Source: JBBQXK01 sp052387255 (lineage in GTDB: Bacteria > Pseudomonadota > Alphaproteobacteria > Rhodobacterales > Rhodobacteraceae). Taken from it: a stretch of DNA of 64,000 nt. A program made the position numbers and the translations under genes. A model generated the notes under the pieces. The model had not been told where the DNA came from. It saw nothing but the letters and a program-made list of their open reading frames with translations, and made no database searches. Location of the stretch: assembly GCA_052387255.1 (NCBI GenBank), contig JBQTJI010000018.1:5533-69532 (forward strand). Direction: 5' to 3'. This document shows positions 42,534 to 51,558 of this stretch, piece by piece. How positions within the stretch are numbered: the first letter of the stretch is position 1; each line of letters begins with the position of its first letter.

Positions 42534-42610
42534 TGGCGATCCCGGAAGGACTCGAACCCTCAACCTGCCGATTAGAAGTCGGCTGCTCTATCCGGTTGAG
42601 CTACGGGACC
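42534..42610 (-). tRNA. tRNA-Arg (TCT)
   Basis: On the minus strand: acceptor GGTCCCG/CGGGATC, D-arm GCTC...GAGC, anticodon stem CCGA/TCGG around loop CTTCTAA (anticodon TCT), T-arm GAGGG-TTCGAGT-CCTTC, discriminator G and encoded CCA. Convergent with tRNA-Thr, 44 bp away. Confidence 0.95.
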
Positions 42611-42653
42611 GCTGGCCTGTCTTCTGCGGCAGGGCTGCCTTGTTGGCAAGGGG

Positions 42654-43898
42654 TCAGCGCGGGTCCATCGTGGCCGGCGCGCCGCCTTCGAAGCGGTTGC
42701 CGTGGCGGTGATCGCACGGGGCCTCCTGCATTTCCAGGTGCAGGCGGGTGCCGGTGTAGGGGTGGGCGCGGGCGAGGTCCTCGTCGAAGTCGATGCCAAG
42801 GCCGGGCGCGTCGGGCGGCAGGATGTAGCCGTCGTCCCATGTGATCGAGTTCTTGATGAGGGCCAGGTGGAAGGCCCCGCCGGTCTCGATGGTCTCGGCG
42901 ATCAGGAGGTTGGGGATCGAGGCGGCGAGGTGGACGTTCGCGGCCCATTCCACCGGCCCGGCATAGAGGTGCGGGGCCATCTCGGCGTTGAAGACCTCGG
43001 CCATGGCGGCGATCTTCTTGGCCTCCCAGATGCCGCCGACGCGGCCGAGCGCGGGTTGCAGGATCTTCACCCCGCCATGGCGCAGGAGTGCGCCGAATTC
43101 GGCCTTGGTCGTCAGGCGTTCGCCAGTGGCGAGCGGGATGCGGACATGGGCCGCGACCTCGGCGAATTCGTGCAGGTTGTCGGGGGGGATCGGTTCCTCG
43201 TACCACAGGGGCAGGTAGGGCTCGATGGCCTGCCCGAGGCGGATCGCACCGGGGGTGGTGAACTGGCCGTGGGTGCCGAACAGAAGGTCGGCACGGTCGC
43301 CGACGGCCCCCCGGATCGCCTTGCAGAAGGCGACCGAGCGCGCGATGTCGCTCATCGCCGGGTGGTGGCCGCCGCGCAGCGTGTAGGGGCCGGCGGGGTC
43401 GAATTTCACGGCGGTGAAACCCATGCCGACGAAGCGTTCGGCGGCGGCTGCGGCGGCGTCGGGGTCGATCCAGAAGTCGGCGGTTTCGCGGCCCGGTTCG
43501 GGGTAGAGGTAGGTATAGCTGCGGATGCGGTCGTTGATGCGGCCCCCCAGGAGCGCCCAGACCGGGCGGCCCCGCGCCTTGCCGAGGATATCCCAGCAGG
43601 CGATCTCGAGCCCCGAGAAGGCGCCCATCACCGTGGGGTCGGGACGCTGGGTAAAGCCCGAAGAATAGGCGCGGCGGAACATCAGCTCGATGTTCTCGGG
43701 GTTGGTCCCCTCCATGTGGCGGGCGAAGACGTCTTCGATGACGGCGCGCATGACCTCGGGGCCGACGGTCGAGGCGTAGCATTCGCCATAGCCGGTGATG
43801 CCGCAGGCGGTGGTCAGTTTCGGAAAGATCCAGTAGCGCCCGCCCCAGCCGGGGGCGGGGGGGGCCACGACGAAGATCTCGAGGGATTGCAGGCGCAT
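42654..43898 (-). CDS. Mandelate racemase/enolase superfamily dehydratase
   Basis: 414 residues. Lid domain followed by the barrel, with FTAVKFDPAGP, the metal-ligand region DLLFGTHGQFTT, LWYEEPIPPDN and the third acidic ligand ATGERLTTKAEF. A catalytic His is seen in MAPHLYAGP. The overall pattern fits sugar-acid dehydratases (galactonate, rhamnonate or similar); the precise substrate is not determined. No transporter or kinase of a sugar-acid pathway is adjacent. Confidence 0.9.
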   Translation of the reverse strand: MRLQSLEIFVVAPPAPGWGGRYWIFPKLTTACGITGYGECYASTVGPEVMRAVIEDVFARHMEGTNPENIELMFRRAYSSGFTQRPDPTVMGAFSGLEIACWDILGKARGRPVWALLGGRINDRIRSYTYLYPEPGRETADFWIDPDAAAAAAERFVGMGFTAVKFDPAGPYTLRGGHHPAMSDIARSVAFCKAIRGAVGDRADLLFGTHGQFTTPGAIRLGQAIEPYLPLWYEEPIPPDNLHEFAEVAAHVRIPLATGERLTTKAEFGALLRHGGVKILQPALGRVGGIWEAKKIAAMAEVFNAEMAPHLYAGPVEWAANVHLAASIPNLLIAETIETGGAFHLALIKNSITWDDGYILPPDAPGLGIDFDEDLARAHPYTGTRLHLEMQEAPCDHRHGNRFEGGAPATMDPR

Positions 43899-44272
43899 GG
43901 GGACGGTGCCTTTCGCAAGGGGTCGGAGGACAGGCTAGGGGCAGGGGCGGGGGCTGTCATGCATGGCGGCGACATCGGGCGGGATGGCTGCGACCAAATC
44001 CGGCACAACCTCGCGGGCCGGTTGCCCGGTGTGGTGGTGGACGGGCGACGCGGCGGCGATGGCTGGACCGGACTCGGACGGGGTGGGCGGCGAAGGGCAA
44101 CGGTTGCACGGATGTTCGAATTATTGATGGTTTCCTTGGCGATCCGGGTTTGATCGAGAGCGAAATAGTGATATTTATCAGTGTTATATAGCCTGATCTT
44201 CATCCGAGTCCTGACTGTGGATTCTGACAGCCATGTTCGATTACAACAAGGACCTGTCCAGGTCGTCCGGCG
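43899..44272. other. Intergenic region with AT-rich palindrome
   Basis: 374 bases. 44100-44230 is AT-rich and contains the palindrome TGATA-TT-TATCA at 44169-44180, upstream of the dehydratase on the minus strand, a plausible operator. A short palindrome GACCTG-TC-CAGGTC lies just downstream of the PLP dehydratase end. No gene convincing on either strand. Confidence 0.45.
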
Positions 44273-45250
44273 CTATGCCGCCTGCCCAAGGGCGCGGGCA
44301 AAGACCGGGGCATCGACGTTGCCGCCGGTGGCGACCGCGATCACGTCGTCGCCCGCGATCTGGTCGCCCCGGAACAGCGCCGCCGCCAGGGCCACCGCGC
44401 CGCCCGGTTCGACCACGATCTTGAGATGGGCAAAGGCCAGGGCCACGGCGTGCATCGCCTCGTCGTCGCTGACCACAAGGCCCGGACCGGCCAGCCGCGC
44501 CAGCACGGGCAGGGTCAGGTCGCCCGGTGTGGGGGTGACGATGGCATCGCAGACCGACCCCGACGCCCGTGCGTTGTGCGCCCGGATGCCGGTGGCCAGG
44601 CTGCGCGCCATGTCGTCGAAGCCCGCAGGTTCGGCCGTGCGCACGCGCAGGGACGGGGCCCGCGCCTCGAGTGCCAGGGCGATGCCCGAGGACAGCCCGC
44701 CCCCGCCGCAGCAGACCAGCACGTCGGCCCCGCTGATCCCGACCGCCGCCGCCTGATCGGCGATTTCAAGGCCCGTGGTGCCCTGGCCCGCGATCACCTG
44801 TGGATCGTCGTAGGGCCGGATCAGCGTCAGCCCGCGTTCCGCAGACAGGCGCGCGCCGATCAGGTCGCGGTCCTCGCCGCCCGCGCGGTCGTACAGCACC
44901 ACCTCGCCGCCCAGGGCGCGGGTGCCCTCGATCTTGGATCGGGGCGCGTCGGCGGGCATGATGATGACCGAGACCGTGCCGTGGGCGGTGGCGGCCATCG
45001 CCACGCCCTGGGCATGGTTGCCCGACGAGAATGCGATGACCCCCAGCGCCCGTACGGCGGGCGGCAGGGCCGACACGGCGGCCCAGGCCCCGCGCGCCTT
45101 GAACGACCCCGTCATCTGCAGGCATTCCGCCTTGATCCAGACCCGGCGGCCGGCCATCGCGTCGAGCGCCGGGGCCGACATCAGCGGCGTCTGCCAGACA
45201 TGCCCGCGCAGGCGCAGGGCGGCGGCCTCGATCATCGCGATGCTGGTCAT
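44273..45250 (-). CDS. Threonine/serine dehydratase-like PLP enzyme
   Basis: 325 residues, fold-type II. PLP lysine in TGSFKARGA (about residues 45-53), phosphate-binding loop GGGGLSSG (about 177-184), FSSGNHAQG. No C-terminal ACT regulatory domain, so it is the short catabolic or hydroxy-amino-acid type (serine racemase/threonine dehydratase family). ATG 45250. Product would be a 2-oxo acid and ammonia. Monocistronic. Confidence 0.92.
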   Translation of the reverse strand: MTSIAMIEAAALRLRGHVWQTPLMSAPALDAMAGRRVWIKAECLQMTGSFKARGAWAAVSALPPAVRALGVIAFSSGNHAQGVAMAATAHGTVSVIIMPADAPRSKIEGTRALGGEVVLYDRAGGEDRDLIGARLSAERGLTLIRPYDDPQVIAGQGTTGLEIADQAAAVGISGADVLVCCGGGGLSSGIALALEARAPSLRVRTAEPAGFDDMARSLATGIRAHNARASGSVCDAIVTPTPGDLTLPVLARLAGPGLVVSDDEAMHAVALAFAHLKIVVEPGGAVALAAALFRGDQIAGDDVIAVATGGNVDAPVFARALGQAA

Positions 45251-45304
45251 GGCGGGGTCCCCCGGAGGATGGCGCGTATCGTCATTAACCGCCCGTTTAC
45301 GCCG

Positions 45305-45532
45305 ATGCGCAAGACTTGCCCCATGGTTCGGGAATCGCTGCCCTTGCTCATCGCCGTGTCGCTGCCCCTGGCGGGGATTGCCGGGCTGCTGCCGACCACC
45401 GCAAGGGCCCCGGTCGAACCTGCTGCCATCCCGGCCGGCCTGCGGGGCGATGCGGTCGGGTCGCGGCCCGTCCTGCTGCCCCCGCCAACCGGGCACGCGG
45501 TGCCCGTGGCCGGGGTCTGGCTCAACTTCTGA
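45305..45532 (+). CDS. Small exported or membrane-anchored protein
   Basis: 75 residues from ATG 45305 or 69 from ATG 45323. A hydrophobic segment (SLPLLIAVSLPLAGIAGLL) could be a signal peptide or anchor, followed by a Pro-rich tail with LLPPPTGHAVPVAG. Family unknown. Its end overlaps the convergent alpha/beta hydrolase by 11 bp. Coding status rests on the signal-like start and is moderate. Confidence 0.45.
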   Translation: MRKTCPMVRESLPLLIAVSLPLAGIAGLLPTTARAPVEPAAIPAGLRGDAVGSRPVLLPPPTGHAVPVAGVWLNF

Positions 45533-46346
45533 GGCGGGCCATCCACGCCTGCAGGCAGTCAACGGCCGGCGGCTCGTCCAGAAACGGGATATGGGCACGG
45601 TCGGGCACTTCGGCGAAATCCATGTCGGGGCGGCGGCGGCGCATCTCGGCTGTGGTTTCCGCCGACAGAAGGTCCGAGTTCGCCCCCCGGATCAGCGCCA
45701 CCGGTAGCCCCGCGCAGGCGTCGAACAGCGGCCAGAGGTCGACAGGCGGGCCGTCGAAGGCGGCAAGGAAGGCCTGCCGCAGGGCCGGGTCGTAGGTGAT
45801 GGTCAGCCCGTCCGCACCTTCGGTGTAGTGCAGGCGCGCCTCTTCCAGCCAGCGGGTTTCGGGAACATTCAGGAATCCCGGCATGTTGCGGGGCAGGGCG
45901 GCAGCCAGCGCGGCATGGGTGCGGGACGACGGATTGCGGCCCACATAGTGCTTGATCCGCTCCAGCCCCGCCGTTTCGATCACGGGCCCCACGTCGTTCA
46001 GGCACAGGCTCAGCAGCCGGTCGCGCGCCGTCGCGGCCATCAGCATCCCGATCAGCCCCCCGCGTGACGTCCCGATCACGGCGGCCCTTGCCACACCCAG
46101 ATGGTCCAGCAGGGCCAACGCATCCTGCGCCTCTTGCGGGACGGTGTAGGTGGCGGGCCCGCTCCACCCGCTGTCGCCGCGCCCGCGATAGTCCATGCGG
46201 ATCAGGCGGCAGGGCGGCAAGTGGGGCATGACGTAGGCGAAGTCGCCCATGGTGCGGGTCAGGCCGGGCAAGCACAGCACGGGCAGGCCCGCGCCCCGGT
46301 CGTCATAGGCGATGGCGGTGCCGTCGGCGGCGGTAAAGGTCGTCAC
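45522..46346 (-). CDS. Alpha/beta hydrolase
   Basis: 274 residues. Nucleophile elbow GTSRGG (Ser about 98), oxyanion region LPGLTRT, acid in LIRGANSDLLS, catalytic His in DRAHIPFLDEPP. Typical of esterases and haloalkane-type hydrolases. GTG 46346 overlaps the dehalogenase stop (GTGA), so the two are coupled. Substrate unknown. Confidence 0.9.
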   Translation of the reverse strand: MTTFTAADGTAIAYDDRGAGLPVLCLPGLTRTMGDFAYVMPHLPPCRLIRMDYRGRGDSGWSGPATYTVPQEAQDALALLDHLGVARAAVIGTSRGGLIGMLMAATARDRLLSLCLNDVGPVIETAGLERIKHYVGRNPSSRTHAALAAALPRNMPGFLNVPETRWLEEARLHYTEGADGLTITYDPALRQAFLAAFDGPPVDLWPLFDACAGLPVALIRGANSDLLSAETTAEMRRRRPDMDFAEVPDRAHIPFLDEPPAVDCLQAWMARLRS

Positions 46347-47026
46347 AGGGTCCTCGCAAGGTCGGGCAGGGGGCGCAGGTCGGGCAGCACATGGGCGGGG
46401 CGGCCGGGCAGGCGGTCGACGGGCAGGCCCGCGCGGTTGACCCAGACCGTGATGAACCCGAAGGCGGCGGCCCCGGCCACGTCCCATCCGTTCGACGACA
46501 CGAACAGGGTGTCGGCAGACGTCACCGCCAGGTGTGGCGCGGTCAGGGCATAGACCGAGGGGTGGGGCTTGAAGATGTCGGCCTCTTCGACCGAGATCAC
46601 CGCGTCGAACAGGCCCGCGATCCCGGCCGAGGCGGTGGCGGCGGACAGCATCGCGGGCGTGCCGTTCGACAGGATCGCCGTGGCAAGGCCCGACGCGCGC
46701 AAGGCCGTCAGCGTGGCCGTCACCTCGGGGTAGGCGGGCAGCCGGTCATAGAGCGACAAGAGCAGCGCCCGCAGGCCCGTGTCGTCCAGCCCCTGCGCCG
46801 CCATGGCCCAATCGAGCGCATCGGCGGTCACCGCGTCGAACCCCGCATGTGCCCCGCCGATGGCGCGCAGCCACGAATACTCAAGTTGCTTGCGCCGCCA
46901 GTCCTCGGCCAGGCGCGGCCACAGCGGGCCCAGCGCCGCGCCGTCGGGGCGGGTGGCGGCGGCACGGGTGGCCCCGGCCACATCGAACAGCGTGCCATAG
47001 GCATCGAAGACAACGGCGCGGATCAT
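46343..47026 (-). CDS. HAD-type (S)-2-haloacid dehalogenase
   Basis: 227 residues. Motif I FDAYGTLFDV (nucleophile Asp9), motif II SNGTP, motif III Lys in FKPHPSVY, and SSNGWD at the end, all as in type II L-2-haloacid dehalogenases. Coupled to the alpha/beta hydrolase. Many members act on glycolate-like compounds, so true halo-substrate is inference. Confidence 0.92.
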   Translation of the reverse strand: MIRAVVFDAYGTLFDVAGATRAAATRPDGAALGPLWPRLAEDWRRKQLEYSWLRAIGGAHAGFDAVTADALDWAMAAQGLDDTGLRALLLSLYDRLPAYPEVTATLTALRASGLATAILSNGTPAMLSAATASAGIAGLFDAVISVEEADIFKPHPSVYALTAPHLAVTSADTLFVSSNGWDVAGAAAFGFITVWVNRAGLPVDRLPGRPAHVLPDLRPLPDLARTL

Positions 47027-47135
47027 CGGGGCCCTCCGGGGCGGAAGGTGGCACAAGGGCGGGGGCGCGGCAATCGGGCCGCTTGCCGGGGGCGCAAGCG
47101 TCGCCTAAACCCGCGCGGGGACCAGGGGGGCAGGC

Positions 47136-48920
47136 ATGGCGGGGACCGAGCGGACCGAAGAGCGTGCGCCCTCGCGCAAGGTCGGCGCGCTGCGCGGTCT
47201 GGTGCCGTTCCTGCGCCCGTACCGGCGGGGGATCGCGCTGGCCACGGCGGCGCTGGTGCTGACGGCGGGGGTGTCGCTGATCCTGCCCCTGGCGGTGCGC
47301 CGCGTGATCGACGGGTTCGGCGCGGCAGAGGCCGACCTTCTGGACCAGTATTTCGGTGCCGCCCTGGCCATTGCCGCGATCCTGGCCCTGGGCACCGGGC
47401 TGCGCTACTGGCTGGTCACGCGGCTGGGCGAGCGGGTCGTGGCCGACATCCGCCGGGCGCTGTTCGACCGCGTGCTGGGGATGTCGCCCGCCTTTTACGA
47501 GCGCATCATGACCGGCGAGGTGCTGAGCCGCCTGACCACGGACACCACCCTGATCCTGTCGGTGATCGGGTCGTCGGTGTCGGTTGCCGCGCGCAACCTG
47601 CTGATGCTGGCGGGCGGGATGGTCGCGCTGATGCTGACCTCGGCCAAGCTGACGGGGCTGGTCCTGCTGATCGTGCCGGCGGTGATCGTGCCCATCGTCG
47701 TGCTGGGGCGGCGGTTGCGGGGCCTTTCGCGGGAAAATCAGGACATGATCGCGGCCTCGTCGGGCCAGGCGTCCGAGGCGCTGTTGTCGGTGCAGACGGT
47801 GCAGGCGTTCACGCATGAGGGGCCCAGCCGCGCCCGGTTTGCCGAGGTGACCGAGCGGAGTTTCGACAGCGCGGCGCGGCGGGTCGCGACGCGGGCGCTG
47901 ATGACGGTGATCGTGATCTTTCTGGTGTTCACGGGCATCGTCGGCGTGCTGTGGGTGGGTGCGCGCGACGTGCGGGCGGGAACGCTGACACCGGGCGAGC
48001 TGATCCAGTTCCTGATCTATGCGGTCATGGTGGCGGGGTCGGTGGGCGCGCTGTCGGAAATCTGGGGCGAGTTGCAGCGCGCGGCGGGGGCGACCGAGCG
48101 GCTGGTCGAATTGCTGAACGTCACGGATACGGTGCAGGACCCCGCCAGCCCTGTGGCCCTGCCGCGCCCGGTGCGGGGCGAGATCGCGTTCCGGGGGGTG
48201 AGGTTCCGCTATCCGGCGCGGCCAGAGACCTCGGCGCTGGACGGGATCGACCTGGCGGTGCGGCCGGGCGAGACGGTGGCGCTGGTCGGCCCCTCGGGGG
48301 CGGGCAAGACGACCATCCTGCAACTGATCCACCGCTTCTATGACCCGAACGAGGGGGTGATCGCCATCGACGGTGTTCCCCTGACCGCCATGGCGCGCGG
48401 CGATTTCCGCCAGGCCATCGCGCTGGTGCCGCAGGACCCGGTGATCTTTGCGGCGTCAGCGCGCGACAACATCCGGTTCGGACGGCCCTCGGCGACGGAG
48501 GCCGAGATCGAGGCGGCGGCACGGGCGGCGGCAGCGCATGACTTTCTAGCGGCCCTGCCGCAGGGCTATGACACCTGGGTGGGCGAACGGGGCGTGATGC
48601 TGTCGGGCGGGCAGAAGCAGCGCATCGCCATTGCCCGCGCGATCCTGCGCGATGCGCCGATCCTGCTTCTGGACGAGGCGACATCGGCGCTGGACGCCGA
48701 AAGCGAGCGGGCGGTCCAGGCGGCGGTCGAGCGGCTGGCCGAGGGGCGCACCACGCTGGTGGTGGCGCACCGGCTGGCGACGGTCAAGCGGGCCGACCGG
48801 ATCGTGGTGTTCGACCGGGGCCGGATCGTGGCGCAGGGCACGCATGACGCGCTGGTGGCCGAGGGAGGGCTTTACGCGCGGCTGGCGCGGCTGCAATTCA
48901 CTGACGGGCTGGCGGCCTGA
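47136..48920 (+). CDS. ABC exporter half-transporter (MsbA-like)
   Basis: 594 residues. Six transmembrane helices in the first 320 residues, then a nucleotide-binding domain with Walker A GPSGAGKTT (about 388-396), Q-loop LVPQDPVIF, signature LSGGQKQR (about 490-497), Walker B ILLLDEATS and switch His in VVAHRLAT. Functions as a homodimer exporting lipids, peptides or drugs. Stand-alone gene with no accessory factor. Confidence 0.93.
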   Translation: MAGTERTEERAPSRKVGALRGLVPFLRPYRRGIALATAALVLTAGVSLILPLAVRRVIDGFGAAEADLLDQYFGAALAIAAILALGTGLRYWLVTRLGERVVADIRRALFDRVLGMSPAFYERIMTGEVLSRLTTDTTLILSVIGSSVSVAARNLLMLAGGMVALMLTSAKLTGLVLLIVPAVIVPIVVLGRRLRGLSRENQDMIAASSGQASEALLSVQTVQAFTHEGPSRARFAEVTERSFDSAARRVATRALMTVIVIFLVFTGIVGVLWVGARDVRAGTLTPGELIQFLIYAVMVAGSVGALSEIWGELQRAAGATERLVELLNVTDTVQDPASPVALPRPVRGEIAFRGVRFRYPARPETSALDGIDLAVRPGETVALVGPSGAGKTTILQLIHRFYDPNEGVIAIDGVPLTAMARGDFRQAIALVPQDPVIFAASARDNIRFGRPSATEAEIEAAARAAAAHDFLAALPQGYDTWVGERGVMLSGGQKQRIAIARAILRDAPILLLDEATSALDAESERAVQAAVERLAEGRTTLVVAHRLATVKRADRIVVFDRGRIVAQGTHDALVAEGGLYARLARLQFTDGLAA

Positions 48921-49038
48921 CGCTGCGTTCGGCCCTTCCCGTCACGCTTGCGGGACTGCGCAAAACCCCGCATGTTCGGCGGAACATGTGACGACCCCCC
49001 GACCGAAGTGGGGGCGCATCCAGGGGAGGAGAACCGCC

Positions 49039-50943
49039 ATGGCCGCCCGTGCCACCGCTTTTGCATCCGTTGCCGACCGTGACGCCATCGAGGCCGAAAG
49101 CCCCTGGGCCGACCGCAAGGTGGCCCGCACGATGTACGAGTTCCTGACCCAGGCCAAGGTCGCGCACGGGGCCAAGCCCGCGATCACGTTCCAGTTGCTG
49201 TCGGGGCCGCAGACCAAGGCCGAGACGCTGACCTGGGCCGAATTGCACAGCCGCGTCACGCAGGCGGCGAACCTGTTCCGGTCCTTGGGCGTGGGGCCGA
49301 AGGATGTGGTGGCCTATGTGCTGCCCAACAGCATCGAGACGGCGGTCACCCTTCTGGGCGGTGCGGTGGCGGGCATCGTGAACCCGGTCAACCCGCTCTT
49401 GGAACCCGACCAGATCGCCGCCATCCTGCGCGAGACGAAGGCAAAGGTCGTGGTCACGCTGAAGGCGTTCCCCAAGACCGACCTGCCGCAGAAGGTGGCG
49501 GCGGCGGTCAAGCTGGCCCCCGGCGTGAAGACCGTGCTGGAGGTGGACCTGAACCGCTATCTGTCGCCGCCGAAGTCCTGGATCGTGCCGCTGGTGCGTC
49601 CGAAGAACCCGGTCAGCCACAGTGCCGCCGTGTCCGGGTTCATCGCCGGGTGTGCGGGCCAACCGTCGGACCGGCTGACCTTTGCCGATGATCCCGCCGA
49701 CCGGGTGGCCGCGTATTTCCACACCGGCGGCACCACGGGGATGCCCAAGGTGGCCCAGCACAAGGCATCGGGCATGGTCTACAACGGCTGGCTCGGGGCC
49801 ACGCTGATGTTCAAGTCGACCGACGTGGTGATCTGCCCCCTGCCGATGTTCCACGTCTTTGCCGCCTATCCGATCCTGATGTCGATGATCGCATCCGGCG
49901 GGCACGCGGTGTTCCCCACGCCCCAGGGCTATCGCGGCGACGGGGTGTTCGACAATTTCTGGAAACTGATCGAGCGCTGGAAGATCACCTACATGATCAC
50001 CGTGCCGACCGCGCTGTCGGCGCTGATGCAGCGGCCCGTCGATGCCGACGTGTCGACCCTGCGCGGGGCCTTTTCGGGGTCGGCGCCCTTGCCGCTGGAA
50101 CTGTACCGGCGGTTCGAGAAGGCCACGGGCGTCGCGATCATTGAAGGCTACGGGCTGACGGAATGCACCTGCCTGGTGTCCTGCAACCCGCCGGAAGGCA
50201 ACAAGAAGATCGGCTCGGTCGGCATTCCGCTGCCCTACACCCACGTCCGCATCCTGCGTGCGAACGGCGACGGCAGCGTGCAGCGCGAATGCGCTGTCGA
50301 TGAGGTGGGCGAGATCTGCGTGGCCAACCCCGGCGTGTTCGAGGGGTCGACCTACACCGAGGTGGACAAGAACAAGGGGCTGTTCGCCGAGGGGCGCTAT
50401 CTGCGCACCGGCGACCTGGGGCGGCTGGACGCCGACGGCTACCTGTACATCACCGGCCGCGCGAAAGACCTGATCATCCGGGGCGGCCACAACATCGACC
50501 CCGCGCTGATCGAAGAGGCGCTGATGGGGCACCCGGCGGTGGCCTTCGTGGGGGCCATCGGGCAGCCCGATGCCCATGCGGGCGAGCTGCCCTGCGCCTA
50601 TGTGGAACTGGTCAAGGGGGGATCGGTCGCGGAGGGCGAGCTTGCGGCCTTCGCGGGCGAGCACATCCACGAGCGTGCCGCGATGCCCAAGCACATCGAG
50701 GTGATGGACGCCCTGCCCAAGACCGCCGTGGGCAAGGTGTTCAAGCCCGACCTGCGGCGCATGGCGATCACCCGCGTCTACAACGCCGCCCTGGCCAAGG
50801 CCGGGGTCCCGGCACAGGTCGTGTCGGTCGCCGAGGACAAGAAGCGCGGGCTGGTGGCGAAGCTGTCGAAATCGGGCGCGGTCGAGGATGCGAAGGTGAC
50901 GGAAGTGCTGGGGCAGTTCGACCGGCCCTGGGACTGGGGGTGA
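49039..50943 (+). CDS. Acyl-CoA synthetase (AMP-dependent)
   Basis: 634 residues. ATP-binding P-loop YFHTGGTTGMPK (about 229-240), PLPMFHVFA, EGYGLTE (about 368-374), YLRTGDLG and the catalytic Lys-containing C-terminal PKTAVGKVFKPDLR. It adenylates a carboxylic acid and forms its CoA thioester. Chain length unknown. GGAGGAGA precedes ATG 49039. Closest named class is long- or medium-chain FadD-like proteins. Confidence 0.93.
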   Translation: MAARATAFASVADRDAIEAESPWADRKVARTMYEFLTQAKVAHGAKPAITFQLLSGPQTKAETLTWAELHSRVTQAANLFRSLGVGPKDVVAYVLPNSIETAVTLLGGAVAGIVNPVNPLLEPDQIAAILRETKAKVVVTLKAFPKTDLPQKVAAAVKLAPGVKTVLEVDLNRYLSPPKSWIVPLVRPKNPVSHSAAVSGFIAGCAGQPSDRLTFADDPADRVAAYFHTGGTTGMPKVAQHKASGMVYNGWLGATLMFKSTDVVICPLPMFHVFAAYPILMSMIASGGHAVFPTPQGYRGDGVFDNFWKLIERWKITYMITVPTALSALMQRPVDADVSTLRGAFSGSAPLPLELYRRFEKATGVAIIEGYGLTECTCLVSCNPPEGNKKIGSVGIPLPYTHVRILRANGDGSVQRECAVDEVGEICVANPGVFEGSTYTEVDKNKGLFAEGRYLRTGDLGRLDADGYLYITGRAKDLIIRGGHNIDPALIEEALMGHPAVAFVGAIGQPDAHAGELPCAYVELVKGGSVAEGELAAFAGEHIHERAAMPKHIEVMDALPKTAVGKVFKPDLRRMAITRVYNAALAKAGVPAQVVSVAEDKKRGLVAKLSKSGAVEDAKVTEVLGQFDRPWDWG

Positions 50944-50949
50944 CCGGGG

Positions 50950-51000
50950 GGCGGCAGGCTCTGCGTCCCCCCGCAAGAGGGGGGACACTCGCCTGCCGCC
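50950..51000 (+). terminator. Nested double hairpin after acyl-CoA synthetase
   Basis: Outer stem GGCGGCAGGC (50950-50959) with GCCTGCCGCC (50991-51000). Inside it an independent stem GTCCCCCC (50965-50972) with GGGGGGAC (50979-50986) and loop GCAAGA. Six bases after the stop, so probably a terminator or mRNA 3'-end stabiliser. Confidence 0.8.
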
Positions 51001-51053
51001 GCTGCCGCGTCCCTATGGTCCATGCCGAAGCGCGGACGGCGGGGGCAGGAAAC

Positions 51054-51106
51054 GGGGGGCTGTCTGCCCCCCGCACCCCCCGAGGATATTTGGCGACAGA
51101 AAAAGG
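51054..51106 (+). repeat. G-run hairpin repeat, copy 3
   Basis: Hairpin GGGGGGC-TGTCT-GCCCCCC at 51054-51072 followed by the 33-base tail identical to that at 26352-26384. It sits at the 3' end of the minus-strand dtd gene and just after the nested hairpin of the synthetase gene. Confidence 0.9.
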
Positions 51107-51114
51107 TCGAGGGG

Positions 51115-51558
51115 TCAGAAGGTTGCGGTGTCGAGCCAGATCGTGACCGGGCCGTCGTTCGTCAGGGTGACGGCCATGTCCGCGCCGAAGCGGCCGGTGG
51201 CGACGGGGATGCCTTCGGCGCGGACCAGGTCGCAGAAGACGGTGTAGAGGCGTTCGCCTTGGTCCGGCGGGGCGGCGGGGGAAAAGCCGGGGCGGTTGCC
51301 GCGCAGGTCGGCGGCAAGGGTGAACTGGCTGACGATCAGGGCCGCGCCGCCGGTGTCGTTGAGGGACAGGTTCATGCGGCCCTCGCCATCGCGGAAGATG
51401 CGCAGTTTCGCGATTTTCGTGGCCAGCCGCGCGGCCTGCGCCTGGGTGTCGCCCTGCATGGCGCAGACCAGGATCATCAGGCCCGGCCCGATGTCGCCGA
51501 CGACGTCACTGGCGATGGTGACCCTGGCGTGGCTGACCCGCTGGACGACTGCCCTCAC
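51115..51558 (-). CDS. dtd: D-aminoacyl-tRNA deacylase
   Basis: 147 residues, full length. MRAVVQRVSHARV start, catalytic SQFTL loop at about 77-81, and the cross-subunit motif NDGPVTIWLDT (Gly-Pro specificity hinge) at about 133-143. It removes D-amino acids (and Gly from tRNA-Ala) from mischarged tRNA. GTG overlaps the preceding kinase stop. Confidence 0.97.
   Translation of the reverse strand: MRAVVQRVSHARVTIASDVVGDIGPGLMILVCAMQGDTQAQAARLATKIAKLRIFRDGEGRMNLSLNDTGGAALIVSQFTLAADLRGNRPGFSPAAPPDQGERLYTVFCDLVRAEGIPVATGRFGADMAVTLTNDGPVTIWLDTATF

Noticed and set aside
42414..42610. tRNA pair as an attachment site for an integrated element
   Set aside because: No integrase gene or repeated tRNA 3' end found nearby.
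43814..44203. Minus-strand frame overlapping the dehydratase start
   Set aside because: The first 35 residues look plausible, but the rest is an out-of-frame Pro/Ser-rich shadow of the dehydratase gene.
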